The notes: generated by a model not told the origin, from the letters alone. Shown: positions 10,972 through 22,024, numbered from the stretch's first letter. The stretch is 64,000 nt of DNA from Diaporthe sp. PMI_573 (GCA_021399435.1 JAJTUP010000021.1:62001-126000), one strand, 5' to 3'. Made by a program: numbers and translations.

Positions 10972-12568
10972 TTTACAAATGGCTTACTAAGTGTATTTCT
11001 TAACTACAGCCTAGTTTAGAGAGTATTATTAACTTAGTTATAAATGCAGAGAGCAGGAATGCTTGTATCTTAGATCTTTAAGGTTATACTACTAGAGATA
11101 TTCTTTACTAGCCTAACAATAGGCCTAGGCCAACCTAATTATAGACCTGTCTGGCTACCAGGCAGCTTGTATTAGACACTAAGAAAGTCTATCATTTTTG
11201 AACAAAATAAAGAGAGCTTTAACAGCAAATATACAGGGCCATCAACAGGTCCTACAAGTACTATAGACCTATCAGAGTACCCCGTATTTATAAATTTCGG
11301 TATTAGTTTCAACCCACTATACACAGTAGCTCACATAAGCCAACGGGGGCACCAGAGAGTCTAATACAGGTTAGCTTGAGCCGCCACGTATAATTAAAAT
11401 TATAGACTCAACCGCTATTACCACTAACACAACCTAAACAATATGCTTAGAAAAGTAGAGCAGCAAACAAGAGCCGCGCTAAAACTAAGGCGGCAACCGA
11501 GGAGCTGGAGGCAGCCTATAAGATTCGGTGGATGCTAGCTGTAATGACCTACTTAAGTGTGGCCCGCCAGGGTGCCTGGAAGTTTCCAGGCACTGCTAGA
11601 TCTTTTGGGTCTCTTGGCGCAATCAGTACTGGCGGCTGGTTCGTTACACTAGCCGTGCCGTGCTAGCCAGCTGTGGGCTAAGGCAGAAAGACATACCTTG
11701 TCTAATGGGAGGCAGCCCAATGCTGCTAATGCTCCCCAAATGTGTACATAAAACAAGGCATGGGGCAACGAGTTAGCGGGAAATTGTACAATTGTAGCAA
11801 CTAACTAGGGGTGGACAGGTTCCCATGCTAGAATTAAGTCTCTAATCGTTACCATACAATCTGGTAACTCTGTTAGTAGTAAAATTTAATCAACACTTGT
11901 GCACACCTAGCCGCACTGTACTAAGCCACAATTGCCCCTAAAGAGACCCTAGCTTCAAGTCCTCATGACCGAGGATTACGTTACTTCATTTAAAAGGTAC
12001 GCGGAATGGCGATGGTGCATAAATTAACGTGTTGCAGCCTCTACAGCTGACAGCGGATATATAGCAGAATGAGGGGATGTTTAGAAGGTTAGGTACTGTT
12101 TGTTTTTAAGTAGTGGGAGTAATGAGCACTTGGTGGTAGAGCTGTAGTAATAGGAGCTTGTATTCCTGTAGGAAAAAGGCCGTCCGTAAATCAGGCAGCA
12201 AATGACAATGTGAATGTATATATTAAATAAAGGATATCTCGGAAATCTAAGATAGCCCAAATTTAGAATTAGCACAAAATTTAATCATATACGGCATAAA
12301 TGCAAAGCTGTTATTGCTATAAAGTTAAAGTACACTTTGTTAAATGTATCTCCTATCTTTCTAGTCATAAATCAAGGTGGAGCTTCTGGAGGTATTGACC
12401 TCCGTACTCTGGTGTGGATCTCCAAGCGGAACATGACGAGGGCCGTACAATTTTGCACCATTGTGCCATCGCAGGCAGCAATTCGCAAGCTTCCAAGAAA
12501 ATAAAAATACCAAACTTCTCTTCAGCCTCTCTTTCAACTACCCAACGCCATTCCAGCCTTGGTTTTAA
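10972..12568. other. AT-rich, gene-free DNA
   Basis: TA-rich sequence with stops in all frames, consistent with RIP-damaged repeat DNA. A less AT-rich patch at about 11530-11800 shows no coding frame. No transposase or reverse transcriptase motif could be read. Confidence 0.5.
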
Positions 12569-13613
12569 TTAAATAGATAGTTTGACTTTGAGCTTGTTCT
12601 CTGTTACAATCCACTCTTTCTTTGCCATCAGTTCGGGCAAATCCCAGGTCACATTAATGTATCGACCAGCTAGCCAATCTCTCTTCTCTGACGTGAGGTA
12701 AAGTAAAGAGTCCCCAGCCAGTTCTGGTGTGTCGGTAAACACTGAAATACGCTATTAGTGACGTCTTCTCATGCAGACTATGTGTATGTTAGAACGGTTA
12801 TTTGCTGTTATGCTTACCTGCACTTAATTCTGGAGACTGAGGCCACTGTCCTAACACCATGTCGGTTGCTATACTACCTGGATGTATGCAGTACACCACC
12901 AGCCCCTTGTCTCCGTACTCAGCAGTTGCAAACTCAGACAAGCGCAGCGTGGCCAGCTTGCTGATCTGGTACCCACTCAAGCCAGGTGTGGAGCAGTGCG
13001 CGCCCACGCTGCTGACGTTGATGATTGTCTTTTCACCACCAGAGTCAATCAATAGCGGAATAAACGCCCGCAAAACCAGATAAAATCCCTTAGTATTAAT
13101 ATCAAAGTTGCGCATCCACCCCTCCGGATCGCTGTCTATAATCTTGCCGCTACCTGTGAGGATGCCGGCGTTGTTGATGACAATGTCTAGACGGCCAAAC
13201 TCGGAGCGGACCTTAGCAGCTGCCGCGTCTACGCTGGACGGATCTGACACGTCCATGTTCAGGGTCAGGATGGCGGGAGGATTGCGGCCTGCTTTGGAGG
13301 CGGCTTCAAGAACGGAGGTTGAGGCGGCAGAGAGGTCGGAGCGGGCCCCAATGGCGATTTGAGATGCGCCTGCTTTCGCGAAGGAAGCAGCCATAGTGAA
13401 GCCGAGGCCTCGACTTGCGCCAGTGATGAGAACTGACTTGCCGTCAAAGTCAAAGTTGGAAGGCGAGATGGCAGGATATGTGTCATTGTGTACCTCGGTG
13501 CTCACATAATCGTCCGCTATGGCTAGGTTTAGAGCTTGAATGACTTTCCACGTTGGTATTGTCTGTTTACCTGGACTTTCAATGGAGCCGTTGCTTCTTC
13601 CCGACGAAAACAT
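12569..13613 (-). CDS. Short-chain dehydrogenase/reductase (SDR), two exons
   Basis: Exons 13613-12818 and 12741-12569 are joined by a 76-bp intron (GTAAGC donor, TTTCAG acceptor) and give 322 residues. Classical SDR features in order: NAD(P)-binding TGASRGLG (64-71), an N-M-D-V-S acidic/cofactor loop (119-123), NNAG (147-150), catalytic Ser in NVSSVG (about 201), and YQISK with Tyr215 and Lys219. The second exon supplies the C-terminal cap (ends VKLSI). The N-terminus before the Rossmann fold (about 50 residues) is longer than usual, so a later start or an upstream exon is possible; 13613 is the first ATG of the frame. It likely performs an NAD(P)H-dependent carbonyl reduction or alcohol oxidation on a small molecule. 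It is divergent from the enoyl reductase at 14483, sharing a promoter with three CCGCGCGG palindromes. Intact. Confidence 0.88.
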
Positions 13614-14017
13614 CCTGCTGAAGCTGTTACGTAAGGCGAGATCCTGTGCCTCGGGAGGGCCGCCACGTTGTGCTTTAGGCTTGCAAGTGGAAGTGAAATG
13701 CTACTGCTGGAGCAGATATAGATACTTGTTGTCAATCGACCAAAGTCCCTGGTCTAGGCTAGAGCCGCTGCTTTATATCTCCATGTCCGAGAAACGCATT
13801 ATTATAGTAATTAGCTGCTTATTGTAGAACTGTAATTCGGAGATTATAGAATAATACCGGGTTCCGTGAAGGACTATATCCGCTAAATCCAACATCTATC
13901 TCAATTTTACTATACGCCCTACCAGGGAAACTTGAAACACCGCCTAAACTTAGAATACTAATACGAACCAGTGAGAATTAAGACTACTCCAACGAAGGCA
14001 AGGTAGACTCCTAGCCA

Positions 14018-14284
14018 CCACCATGGCCCGTACAGAGCCGCGCGGTCGTCCCAAAGTGGTATCATATTCACTTGACCTGGCTACGATAGACATTTGGCAA
14101 AGTCAAATCAACAGTGTTAGTTGTCCGTAACTAACTAGTTGGAACGTTAGGTCCGTGGCGATGGCTCATTCCCACCTGTTTCCCCGCATTGAACCGATCC
14201 GGGTCAAGTGAGCATGATACCACTTTGGGACAACCGCGCGGCTCCGCCATGGTGGTATCGAGCCGCGCGGTCGTCCCAAAGTGG
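14018..14284. promoter_or_regulatory. Divergent promoter with three GAGCCGCGCGG sites in an inverted repeat
   Basis: The sequence GAGCCGCGCGGTYGTCCCAA, continuing into AGTGG, occurs at 14035 (+), 14244 (-) and 14260 (+). The first two form an inverted repeat of about 45-60 bp per arm (14018-14078 against 14199-14262), also sharing CACCATGG and TCACTTGACC. Each site holds the palindrome CCG-CG-CGG, two CGG half-sites as recognised by Zn2Cys6 regulators. The same palindrome lies in the other divergent promoter of the group at 17268. A miniature inverted-repeat element is an alternative explanation for the long arms. Confidence 0.55.
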
Positions 14285-14482
14285 ACACATTGAGATCCTA
14301 ACGCTACCGAGTTGTCGTTAGCCTCTGATGAAACTATAAAGACTTGCTGTAAGGAAGCATGATCGAGATAGATTTTGTTAAGACGGTGTACAATCTAATC
14401 TGAATTATTCTCGAGCTTTCCATTTCCACTACAGAACGTGGCCTCAACCCCAGTACAGGAGACCAAACGGCGCCTAGCAAAT

Positions 14483-15529
14483 ATGGCCGGCAAAGCAATC
14501 TATGCTGATCACGATGGCAAGGTCGTCATTAAGGATTTTCCAATCCCCCAGCCGCCTGAAGGCGAAATTCTTGTCCAAGTTCTATACTCAGGGGTCAATC
14601 CTTCTGATATAAGAACATTGAAATTCTTCAACTGCCGACATCATCTACTCGGCAATGAATTCTGCGGGCGAGTCCTTGAAAGTCCAATTTTGGAAGACAC
14701 ATCCTTTCTCAAGGCCGGTGATATTGTTGCCGGCTATGTGGATGGTAGCAAGGACCGGCCACTTCGGTACGGTACACATCAACCGTACATCTCTGTTCCA
14801 TCGGCCTGGATTTACAGAGTGCCTGAGAACCTCCCCCAAGCGGACGCTGCCGCAATCACTATCGTAGTGCAAACTGCCAACGACGCACTCTTCAACCGAC
14901 TGCACGTGCCTCTTCCGGACACTACACCTGCTCATCCTGAGGGGACCTTAGTGATCTGGGGCGGCGCTACCTCGGTTGGCATGGCAGCAATCCAGCTCGG
15001 GCGAGCTAGCGGTATTCATTCCATTGTTGCCACAGCATCCACAAAACAACACGACTATCTCAAATCCCTAGGGGCGACTCATTGCTTCGACTATAAAGAC
15101 GACAATGTCGTACAGAAAGTGAAGGCAGTTCTACAGGCTAGTCGTGGGCCAATTTGGGGTTTGGATGCGGCCGGAGCCCCAGACTCCCAGACTCTTCTTG
15201 CAAATGCATTGTCAAGCCATAATGACATTCACCTAGCATCGGTCCTGCTTCAAACTGACGAACGCTTCCAAGTGACTCTTGCCGCTCGCCATATCGACGT
15301 GTCTTTTGACCTACCCGATGGGCGGTCACTGTTTTTTGCTGCCCATCCTGACGAGGCAGATCGGATGTGGAAAGCCCTCGCCTGGGTGGTAAAGCACTAC
15401 GGGGCAGAATTCAGGCCGCTACCTGTTCGAATTTTTGAGGGAACGGCAGAGAAGGCGCTGGAAGAGATCATTAAAGTGGAAGCTATGGGGACATTTGGAA
15501 AGCTAGTATTGAAGCATCCACTGAAGTGA
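14483..15529 (+). CDS. Zinc-binding-dehydrogenase-type (MDR) enoyl reductase, LovC-like
   Basis: About 348 residues, no intron. The N-terminal GroES-like domain contains VLYSGVNPSD, typical of trans-acting enoyl reductases and quinone-oxidoreductase-like MDR proteins. The Rossmann domain contains VIWGGATSVGMAAIQLG (about residues 155-171), and the C-terminal segment ends GKLVLKHP. Members of this family reduce enoyl or quinone substrates with NADPH and often work with polyketide synthases, though no such synthase is in the window. The ATG at 14483 gives a standard N-terminus (MAGKAIY). An acceptor-like CTACAG at 14429-14434 followed by an open frame means a small upstream exon is possible. 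Divergent from the SDR gene. Intact. Confidence 0.85.
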   Translation: MAGKAIYADHDGKVVIKDFPIPQPPEGEILVQVLYSGVNPSDIRTLKFFNCRHHLLGNEFCGRVLESPILEDTSFLKAGDIVAGYVDGSKDRPLRYGTHQPYISVPSAWIYRVPENLPQADAAAITIVVQTANDALFNRLHVPLPDTTPAHPEGTLVIWGGATSVGMAAIQLGRASGIHSIVATASTKQHDYLKSLGATHCFDYKDDNVVQKVKAVLQASRGPIWGLDAAGAPDSQTLLANALSSHNDIHLASVLLQTDERFQVTLAARHIDVSFDLPDGRSLFFAAHPDEADRMWKALAWVVKHYGAEFRPLPVRIFEGTAEKALEEIIKVEAMGTFGKLVLKHPLK

Positions 15530-16022
15530 AGTGGTCTCTGTAGGGCAATCCCTGTCCTCTTCCATTGAGTGTTATGGGACGGACTTTCTCGCAGATTGAG
15601 GAAATAGGTACAGTTCATATAAGATCAATTATTGACCCAACTTCCACAATATTTCTTCCACTCCCGACCTAGTGGTTGATCAAACCCCGCCCTTGCGATT
15701 TACTGTGTCATTTTGAGGAGCTTGTTGATGGAAGTAATACCGTGATCCGGGTCGGCACTGGAGGCGACAAGGTGCGACTAGCGGATTTGAAATCTTCGAG
15801 TCCTTCCTCAGAGGGAGCCCTTCACGATGCACGAAATTGGGAGCCTCAAGAGACTCCGTGTAAGACAGGCAAGAGGCCAGCAAGGACTCTAGAAGTTCAT
15901 AGCTCTGCGGACTGCTGCGTCCAATCTCGAATGGGAGTCCATCAAAGATCATCCGCCAGCATCTTTAGTTTAAATATAAAATATCATTCAATATAGTAGC
16001 AATAGTACACCTCTCGATGAGC
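15530..16022. other. Convergent intergenic region, no confident gene
   Basis: It lies between the converging 3' ends of the enoyl reductase and the VOC gene. A minus-strand frame at 15952-15680 has some protein-like sequence (GLPFEIGRSSPQSYELLESL) but no ATG, no splice context and no recognised family. It may be a gene scrap. Confidence 0.4.
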
Positions 16023-17072
16023 TTATGCTCTAGGGTCGCCCGGCAAAAACTCCGAAGTAAAGCCCCATCTCACGCCAAAGAAGTCTGCTGGGTCCGTCAC
16101 AACAGTCGTTTTGCTCGTCGCCTCGAAGCGGATGCCAACGTTTCGTAGGTGATCTACCACCTTACTAATGTCACTGACCTTCCATGTCAGCATGTGGTAG
16201 CGGTCCTCGGAGGGCAGGCCAAGCAGCGACGGCTTAGTCCCCCTCGAGAGTTCCTTAGATGCTGGGGAATCTTGGCTGTTGGGCACCGCGATCTCAAGAA
16301 GGAGAGGCGCCACAGGTACGTTCGGTACGGGCCCGAGTGCGGGGAGCCAGACGTAGGTGCTTTCTGTCTGAAGTAATGGGTTGTACGCCCGGTGAATAAT
16401 GCTTCCCCCGAGCACATCGACCGGCATCCTTAGGGCGCGGTTGAGGTCTCGCGTGAGGATCGTATGGTGAGAGGCGCGCTCGATACTCAAAGGGTCGACC
16501 GGCGAAGGTTCACCAGGCCAGATAAATTCAGTGTTGAGAGCCCGCAAATTCGCACTTCCTATCAACTCCCATGACAGGCCAGTATCCTCGGGAAGAGTCC
16601 AGATCAGCTTGCCCATCTGGTCTGTCTCAGGGTCTGGTGCAGCGAGGCTGTCCGCTGCCTTATCCGGGCTGACAGGGCAGCGCAGCCCGTCGATAGATCG
16701 GAACCCGCGCGGCACGAGAACATCAGTGTGAAGGCTGTTCATCCCACCGATTTGCATGGCAAGCTCGACGAGCCCGTCCTGGAACTCGACCTGCGGGGCC
16801 ACCCATCCAACAGGAGTGTAGAGGTCAGGCTGAATGACGTCGAAAAAGATGTCGGCGATGACGAAATACCATGAGTAGCCCATCGGATAGTCGTCACGGA
16901 CGGAGCTGCGATCTTTGAGCTCGGGGGACGCCATCGCCACCTCCTGCGCGAAACCCTTGTTGTTGAACACTCGCTCAAATAGGCGTGCAGTGGCCTTTCG
17001 ATCCGCCACGACAGCTGTAGGGTGGGCCAGGCCTCGTACCTCAAACCCAGAAGACAGCTTTGACATGCTCAT
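16023..17072 (-). CDS. VOC-superfamily (glyoxalase/dioxygenase-fold) protein
   Basis: 349 residues from the ATG at 17072, no intron. It shows the layout of a two-module vicinal-oxygen-chelate protein: an N-terminal module beginning GLAHPTAVVADRKATARLFE, and a C-terminal module with YHMLTWKVSDISKVVDHLRN followed by DPADFFGVRWGF near the end. The fold is used by glyoxalases, extradiol dioxygenases, isomerases and resistance proteins, and I cannot choose among them; His and Glu ligands are plausible but not assigned. The open frame extends upstream to 17189 without an ATG. Divergent from the Zn2Cys6 regulator gene, sharing a short promoter with a CCGCGCGG site. Confidence 0.75.
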   Translation of the reverse strand: MSMSKLSSGFEVRGLAHPTAVVADRKATARLFERVFNNKGFAQEVAMASPELKDRSSVRDDYPMGYSWYFVIADIFFDVIQPDLYTPVGWVAPQVEFQDGLVELAMQIGGMNSLHTDVLVPRGFRSIDGLRCPVSPDKAADSLAAPDPETDQMGKLIWTLPEDTGLSWELIGSANLRALNTEFIWPGEPSPVDPLSIERASHHTILTRDLNRALRMPVDVLGGSIIHRAYNPLLQTESTYVWLPALGPVPNVPVAPLLLEIAVPNSQDSPASKELSRGTKPSLLGLPSEDRYHMLTWKVSDISKVVDHLRNVGIRFEATSKTTVVTDPADFFGVRWGFTSEFLPGDPRA

Positions 17073-17267
17073 TTTCGCCCCTTTCGTAAATGTTGTGATG
17101 TCTTCTACGAGTGTGTGAATTCCAGTGTCCGCTCCTTTGCGAAAAAATTGAATCTTGGGTGGAATATTTGTTGATAAAAGGGGCACCAACCCCTACTGTA
17201 CACCCACCGATATTACCGCGCCACGGACCAACTATTTCAGACAGCCTCTTAACCTTTTTCGGAGCCA

Positions 17268-17277
17268 CCGCGCGGCT
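17268..17277. promoter_or_regulatory. CCGCGCGG palindrome in the VOC/regulator divergent promoter
   Basis: The sequence ACCGCGCGGCT lies about 195 bp upstream of the VOC start and 70-180 bp upstream of the regulator start. It matches the core of the three sites at 14035, 14234 and 14260. The CGG half-sites on opposite strands with 2-bp spacing suit a Zn2Cys6 dimer. A shared regulator for both divergent pairs is inferred. Confidence 0.5.
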
Positions 17278-17449
17278 GCTTAGATTAGGTTTGTCAACTG
17301 ACTCGGGAACGGTTGCCCCGCGCGCCGATGGCTTTTAAATGTTAGCCAGGGCGATTATGCCCGTGCGTCCAGAGTTGGAAAGGAACAGAATCGCTTCTCA
17401 CCTCTCCTTCTGCAGCCTCGGCCTTTTCTGCACGCTTGCAGCCCCAACC

Positions 17450-19354
17450 ATGCCGACTGATACGAGGCCATGCCAAGGATGCTGGATTTGTCGAGTTCGC
17501 CGAAAGAAATGCGACAAAACTCGACCCCGCTGCGGAGGATGTATCTCGTTGGGACTTGAATGCCTCTACAGCGAAGGAAAGCCGGATTGGATGGATGGGG
17601 AAACCAAGCAGAAGGAAATGATGGAGAAGATCAAAGCGAAAATCAAGCAAAGTGCCATTGGTCGACGAGAGAGGCGAATTGTAAACTCTAGCACGCAAAA
17701 CTTCGTCATTATTTCCGGGTGCGATTTTGAAGACGACTCGCACCACATTACAGACTCCCAGTCATCTCAGAACATCCTGGCTGCCACACCCACCTTGCCA
17801 GACGCCCAAGCAGACGGCACGACCGAAGGTTCTCTGGCGCATGCGTTTTACTCAGGGTCGACCTCAGCAAGCGTTGTGGGGAGTAATACTGCGTCCTGGT
17901 ACGACACCGACACCCCTTTCGGCTCCGACACTGCCCCGACCACCAACGATGATCCTATGCCATCCTCCCCGGCTGCTCCCGGGTTTCCGACCGTCAATTT
18001 TGACGATGAAGCAGAAACAACCTTCACGATGATGTATCTTGATTTCGTTTTCCCATTTCTTTTTCCCCATTACCGTCCGTCTGTCATCGACTGCGGCCGG
18101 CACTGGGTTCTCGACGTCCTAAAGCGAAACACCGCCGTGTTCCACGCGTCCATAAGTCTCACTGCTTATTTTTTTTCCTTGAAACTTGATGCTACCCCCC
18201 CAGGAAGGAGTCATGCCAGATGTAAGACTCTAGTCTGGGATCAGTTGATGAAGCAGACGGACAAGGCCATCCAGACGACTGCCAGCGACATTGAGAACAT
18301 CCGTCGCCAGGGAGCTGGAGCGTCTCTCGTAGAGAGTGTTCGGGCTATGGAGAGCATCATTCAGGTCCTCATTTTCGAGGTCGCGGTCAAAAAAACACTG
18401 GACTGGAATATGCATCTAGAGCCGGCGCTTGCGCTTTTTTCTGACATCCTCACTCGTCACATGGAGGGATTATCTCAGCCTGGTCTCGATGGGATACTCA
18501 ACAATTTGGGGCGACCATCTTGGGCGGCGATGAACTTTATTAACCCAGCCCCCAGCACGCCAGCTCAATCTGCGTTTCGATTCTTCGCGGGACTTCTGCT
18601 TTTCATCGACATAATATCTAGCACAGCTCTAGAGCAACCGCCGCGTCTTCGTGCTTTTCACGATAATCTTCTAGGTGGAAGCCACAGCTCGCAGTATGGG
18701 CCCATTGAGCTGGATACAATTGTTGGTTGCCAGAACTGGGTACTGGTCGCAATTGGAGATATAGCGGCTCTGGATGCCTGGAAAAAGGCGGCCACTCGAT
18801 CAGGGACCCTCTCGGTTGTCGACCTTGTAAGGCGCTCGGAATCAATCTCCCAGGTTTTAGACCACGGCCTTAGCCAACTCGGCGCTGTCCGCACTACTCC
18901 GTCCCGTACATTTTATAACACCGAGGAAGAATACTACGGTATTGTCGAACATGAAGGCGCTTTTCAGAGCCTACACTTGAATAACACGCGAGTATGGGTA
19001 CTGGCTGCGACCATATACCTCTCAATTGTCGTATCCGGCTGGCAGCCTTCCAACCACGCCGTGCGCGACAGCGTGCTGCAAGCACTTGTTCTCTTTAGAG
19101 GACTGCCGTCTGCCGCCCACTTGCGCGCACTTGCCTGGCCACTCTGGGTAGTGGGCTGCCTGGCTAGCGTGGAGCAGGAGCAAGAGTTTCGAGATCTAAT
19201 TATAGGGGCTGGGGAGCTACGCGTCCTTGGGACTCTTGGGGAGGTTCTCCGCACCGTTGAGGCCGTATGGCAGCGGCGGCAAGCGCTAGAAGGACAGGTA
19301 TGGGATCTGACAAAGTGTCTCAGAATCTTTGGTCTGCCAAGTTTATTTATTTAG
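17450..19354 (+). CDS. Zn(II)2Cys6 fungal transcription factor
   Basis: 634 residues from the ATG at 17450 (start MPTDTRPCQGC); the frame also has an ATG at 17339 that would add 37 residues. The binuclear cluster is C11-x2-C14-x6-C21-x6-C28-x2-C31-x6-C38, exactly canonical, with the basic CRVRRKKCDKTRPRC core. Next come a charged linker (KQKEMMEKIKAKIKQ, about 60-75), a Ser/Thr-rich low-complexity stretch to about 185, and a long helical region resembling the fungal_trans_2 (PF11951) middle-homology domain. No intron is needed. Position and promoter motif suggest it is the pathway regulator of the SDR, enoyl reductase and VOC genes, and perhaps of itself. Intact. Confidence 0.9.
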   Translation: MPTDTRPCQGCWICRVRRKKCDKTRPRCGGCISLGLECLYSEGKPDWMDGETKQKEMMEKIKAKIKQSAIGRRERRIVNSSTQNFVIISGCDFEDDSHHITDSQSSQNILAATPTLPDAQADGTTEGSLAHAFYSGSTSASVVGSNTASWYDTDTPFGSDTAPTTNDDPMPSSPAAPGFPTVNFDDEAETTFTMMYLDFVFPFLFPHYRPSVIDCGRHWVLDVLKRNTAVFHASISLTAYFFSLKLDATPPGRSHARCKTLVWDQLMKQTDKAIQTTASDIENIRRQGAGASLVESVRAMESIIQVLIFEVAVKKTLDWNMHLEPALALFSDILTRHMEGLSQPGLDGILNNLGRPSWAAMNFINPAPSTPAQSAFRFFAGLLLFIDIISSTALEQPPRLRAFHDNLLGGSHSSQYGPIELDTIVGCQNWVLVAIGDIAALDAWKKAATRSGTLSVVDLVRRSESISQVLDHGLSQLGAVRTTPSRTFYNTEEEYYGIVEHEGAFQSLHLNNTRVWVLAATIYLSIVVSGWQPSNHAVRDSVLQALVLFRGLPSAAHLRALAWPLWVVGCLASVEQEQEFRDLIIGAGELRVLGTLGEVLRTVEAVWQRRQALEGQVWDLTKCLRIFGLPSLFI

Positions 19355-19573
19355 GGGCCAGGCAAAAAGTTCATGGTTAGTCAAGTACTGATATTTGTGG
19401 CCCTTGTACTGTACTGTAACATCAAGGAAAGCGACTGTAAATGCGAGATGCGGGAGTTTGCATTGCCAACTCGGACGTACATCCGTTTTAGAGAAACTTA
19501 TGTCTACCTTGGACCGGCGACCTTTGACTACTACCAAGTCATACGAGGCTACATATGATAAAGTATTGGGCGA

Positions 19574-19795
19574 CTAGGTTCTTAATATTAACGTAGAACA
19601 AGGTTTCTGAGCTGTTGGTGGTATTATTCCGGGGTCTCCAACTGTGCAGCAGGATTCTTGGTGCGGGGCTACAATTGGAACATCAGGCCCATAATGCCTT
19701 GTGACGAGCGATTTCATATAATCCCGTGCGCCAAAAGATATCAACAGGTCTTGCAGGATATTATCCAGTTTTGCCTCTAGTTCCGCAAGATCCAT
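19574..19795 (-). CDS. Small ORF, 73 codons, unknown
   Basis: A minus-strand ORF starting MDLAELEAKLDNILQDLLIS, an amphipathic helix-like N-terminus, followed by a non-descript Cys/Pro-containing tail. Upstream in the same frame is a hydrophobic stretch (start 19888) that could be a signal anchor if the longer form is used. No family is recognised and coding status is doubtful. The remaining sequence between 19355 and 20560 shows no supported gene. Confidence 0.25.
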   Translation of the reverse strand: MDLAELEAKLDNILQDLLISFGARDYMKSLVTRHYGPDVPIVAPHQESCCTVGDPGIIPPTAQKPCSTLILRT

Positions 19796-20567
19796 TTTCA
19801 AGTTTGCAAGTCTGTGAAGAGAAAAGGAAAGGAGAAAAACGAAAAGGATGGGGATTAGGGCAGGGCGGTGGGGTCCAGCTATGCACATGAACTACTTTTC
19901 CGGTCAACCAGCAATGACTTTATGCCTAGGAGGACAAATGATCTAAAGACAACTATTTAGATCGCCGGTACTTGGCACCAGCGTCTTGCCTACAGTATAT
20001 CCGATACCTTTGAGGAAGAGACATCGCTTGAAAGAAGACTTTTTGCCACCACTGCGACCACCGTGCATTCCGAGATATACGTCTCGCCTCGAATGCGCTG
20101 ACGCCATTCGCGGCCTTGAAGCTAGCTTGAGAGACCAAGGCATCAGCATATGGACTAATCACACCGCTAGTCACTGATGATGGTTGTTGTTGCGATATCG
20201 CGAACTCGCGCCCCAAGACGATCGTGCCGCTCGTGGCAGGCAGTGAGGACGGCGGGCGATTGCGCAGAATGCTTTCCTCGGCTAACCGCCGGTCCGGTGC
20301 TGGTTAGACCAAGATACGTGAGACCTTCCTCCTAGGCCGGCGGTTTACAATAATTCCCAAATGGGCAATCCAGAAGATCCGCCGGGCTGGGCTCGCACAT
20401 ACCTGTACTGTGGCACAAGCCCTTGGAATTTGGACGAGCAATGACTTTGGCTTCTATAGCGTGACCACGTCTGAGCGCTGAGAATTGGAGAGGGACAGTG
20501 CATCTATCTCCAAAGGCAGCACTTCAATTCGTCTTACTGCGTCAAAGTCATCTATACGCCAGGTTTT

Positions 20568-21969
20568 TCAGCAACTGACGTGATTGACAGGCATCACCGT
20601 GTACCCATGGGACGAGCGTCTCGTCTCCTCATCGTCCGCAAAAGAAGCATCCGCGCAGAAGACAAGTGCCTCCGTGGCTCTGCTTCCGTACCGTATGGCC
20701 AAAGTGCGCGTGGCATAGAGATAAGCAATGCACTGATCAGCTGCCTTCAGATGCTCCGGTCCCGGGTTGAGCAAGTGGAGCGAGAGTTGAGCGGCCAAGA
20801 AGGCTACGTCTGCTCGAATCATAATAGCCGTATATAAAATCGAGCCTACCTGCTCCTAAAAAGCCTTGACCTGCTTCGGTTGCCTCAAAGCGCTTGGCAA
20901 TCTTCTCGATATACGAGTCGTGCACCAGATAGAGCCTTCCGGCTGCTCGATCCCGTATAATACATACTCTTAGATACCACTCGGCTGCTCCTTGGTCCTT
21001 GATCTCGTACGCTTCCTTCGGCCCATCTATCACTTTGCGAGCTTCCGGCTCGTGGTTGCGGTGATAGATAAACCAAATAGTCATCCACAAAGAAGACTAC
21101 CGTGATCGTCTTCTGCTCGTTTTGGAAGAGGCATGCTTCCTCTCCGTTCGGCCGCAGGCCGAGCTTCCGGAGCATTGATGTAAACTATTTATACCATAGG
21201 AGTGGAGCATCCTGGAGCCCATATACGGCGCTGTGGAGCTCAACACACTTTCCGGGCTGCTTGAATCTATCCGGAAGCTCGCAGTACACTGGTACGCCGT
21301 TGAGCTGAGCGTTGAGTAATGCGTTCACCACATCGAATTGTAGTATTTCGAGGTCGAATCGAGCAGCCAGAGCCATTGCTACCCAGAAGGACCTCGCAGC
21401 AATCGGGCTGCATAGGTGCTTTGGAGCCTATTAACTGGTTGCATGTCTCCGCACACACACAAGCGTGCTTTGCCACGCTCCAAATAGTCGTCCTTATCCC
21501 ACTTATATGCAAAATCCCACCGAAATAGGAGTAGTTTACCCCGGGCCGAGCATCTCTCTATCACCATCCACGCACCCTTCTCGATCTGGGCGCGAAGCTC
21601 GGCTCGAGCGGCCTGCTTGAAGAAGTCTGCTGCTAGGTAATTCTGGAGCTCGCTCCAGCCGTTCGGTGGTAGTTCCTGTAGCTCGCTCCGGTGGATTCTC
21701 TTATCCCGAGCGAGTCTTGCACTCTTTCGAGCTGCTGAGTATTGTTGCATTGCTGCAAACAGTACTGCGTGCAGTGTTTTGTGTGCTCGGTCACCCTCCT
21801 TCACAGCCTTCTGCTGATCAAGCATATAGGTACTAAATAAGAGTGACCATTCACGAGCTTCCGGGACGTTGATCTGTTCGTCCTCGAAGAGCATCGTGGT
21901 AAAGATACCGCCGCTCTCTGGAGGCATCAAAGCCGTCTTCATCACAGAAGTGCCGGTCCCCAAACACAT
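20568..21969 (-). mobile_element. Ty1/Copia pol remnant (reverse transcriptase / RNase H), frameshifted
   Basis: Minus-strand frames in order along the element: RT start with FDVVNALLNAQL and ELPDRFKQPGK (21376-21185), the RT active-site segment FVDDYLV (about 21090-21110), IEKIAKRFE (about 20900), then the RT/RNase H connection with IRADVAFLAAQLSLHLLNP and DASFADDEETRRSSHGY (20822-20568). The pieces lie in different frames, so the gene is dead. The composition is not AT-rich, so the copy is old or escaped RIP. No LTRs are found at its edges. Sequence from 19953 to 20568 may hold more of the 3' end but is unreadable. Confidence 0.8.
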
Positions 21970-22024
21970 CGGGCTCTTCCTTCACTTTCATCCTTTCCCT
22001 CTGAGATGATTGGGCGGAAAGCAT

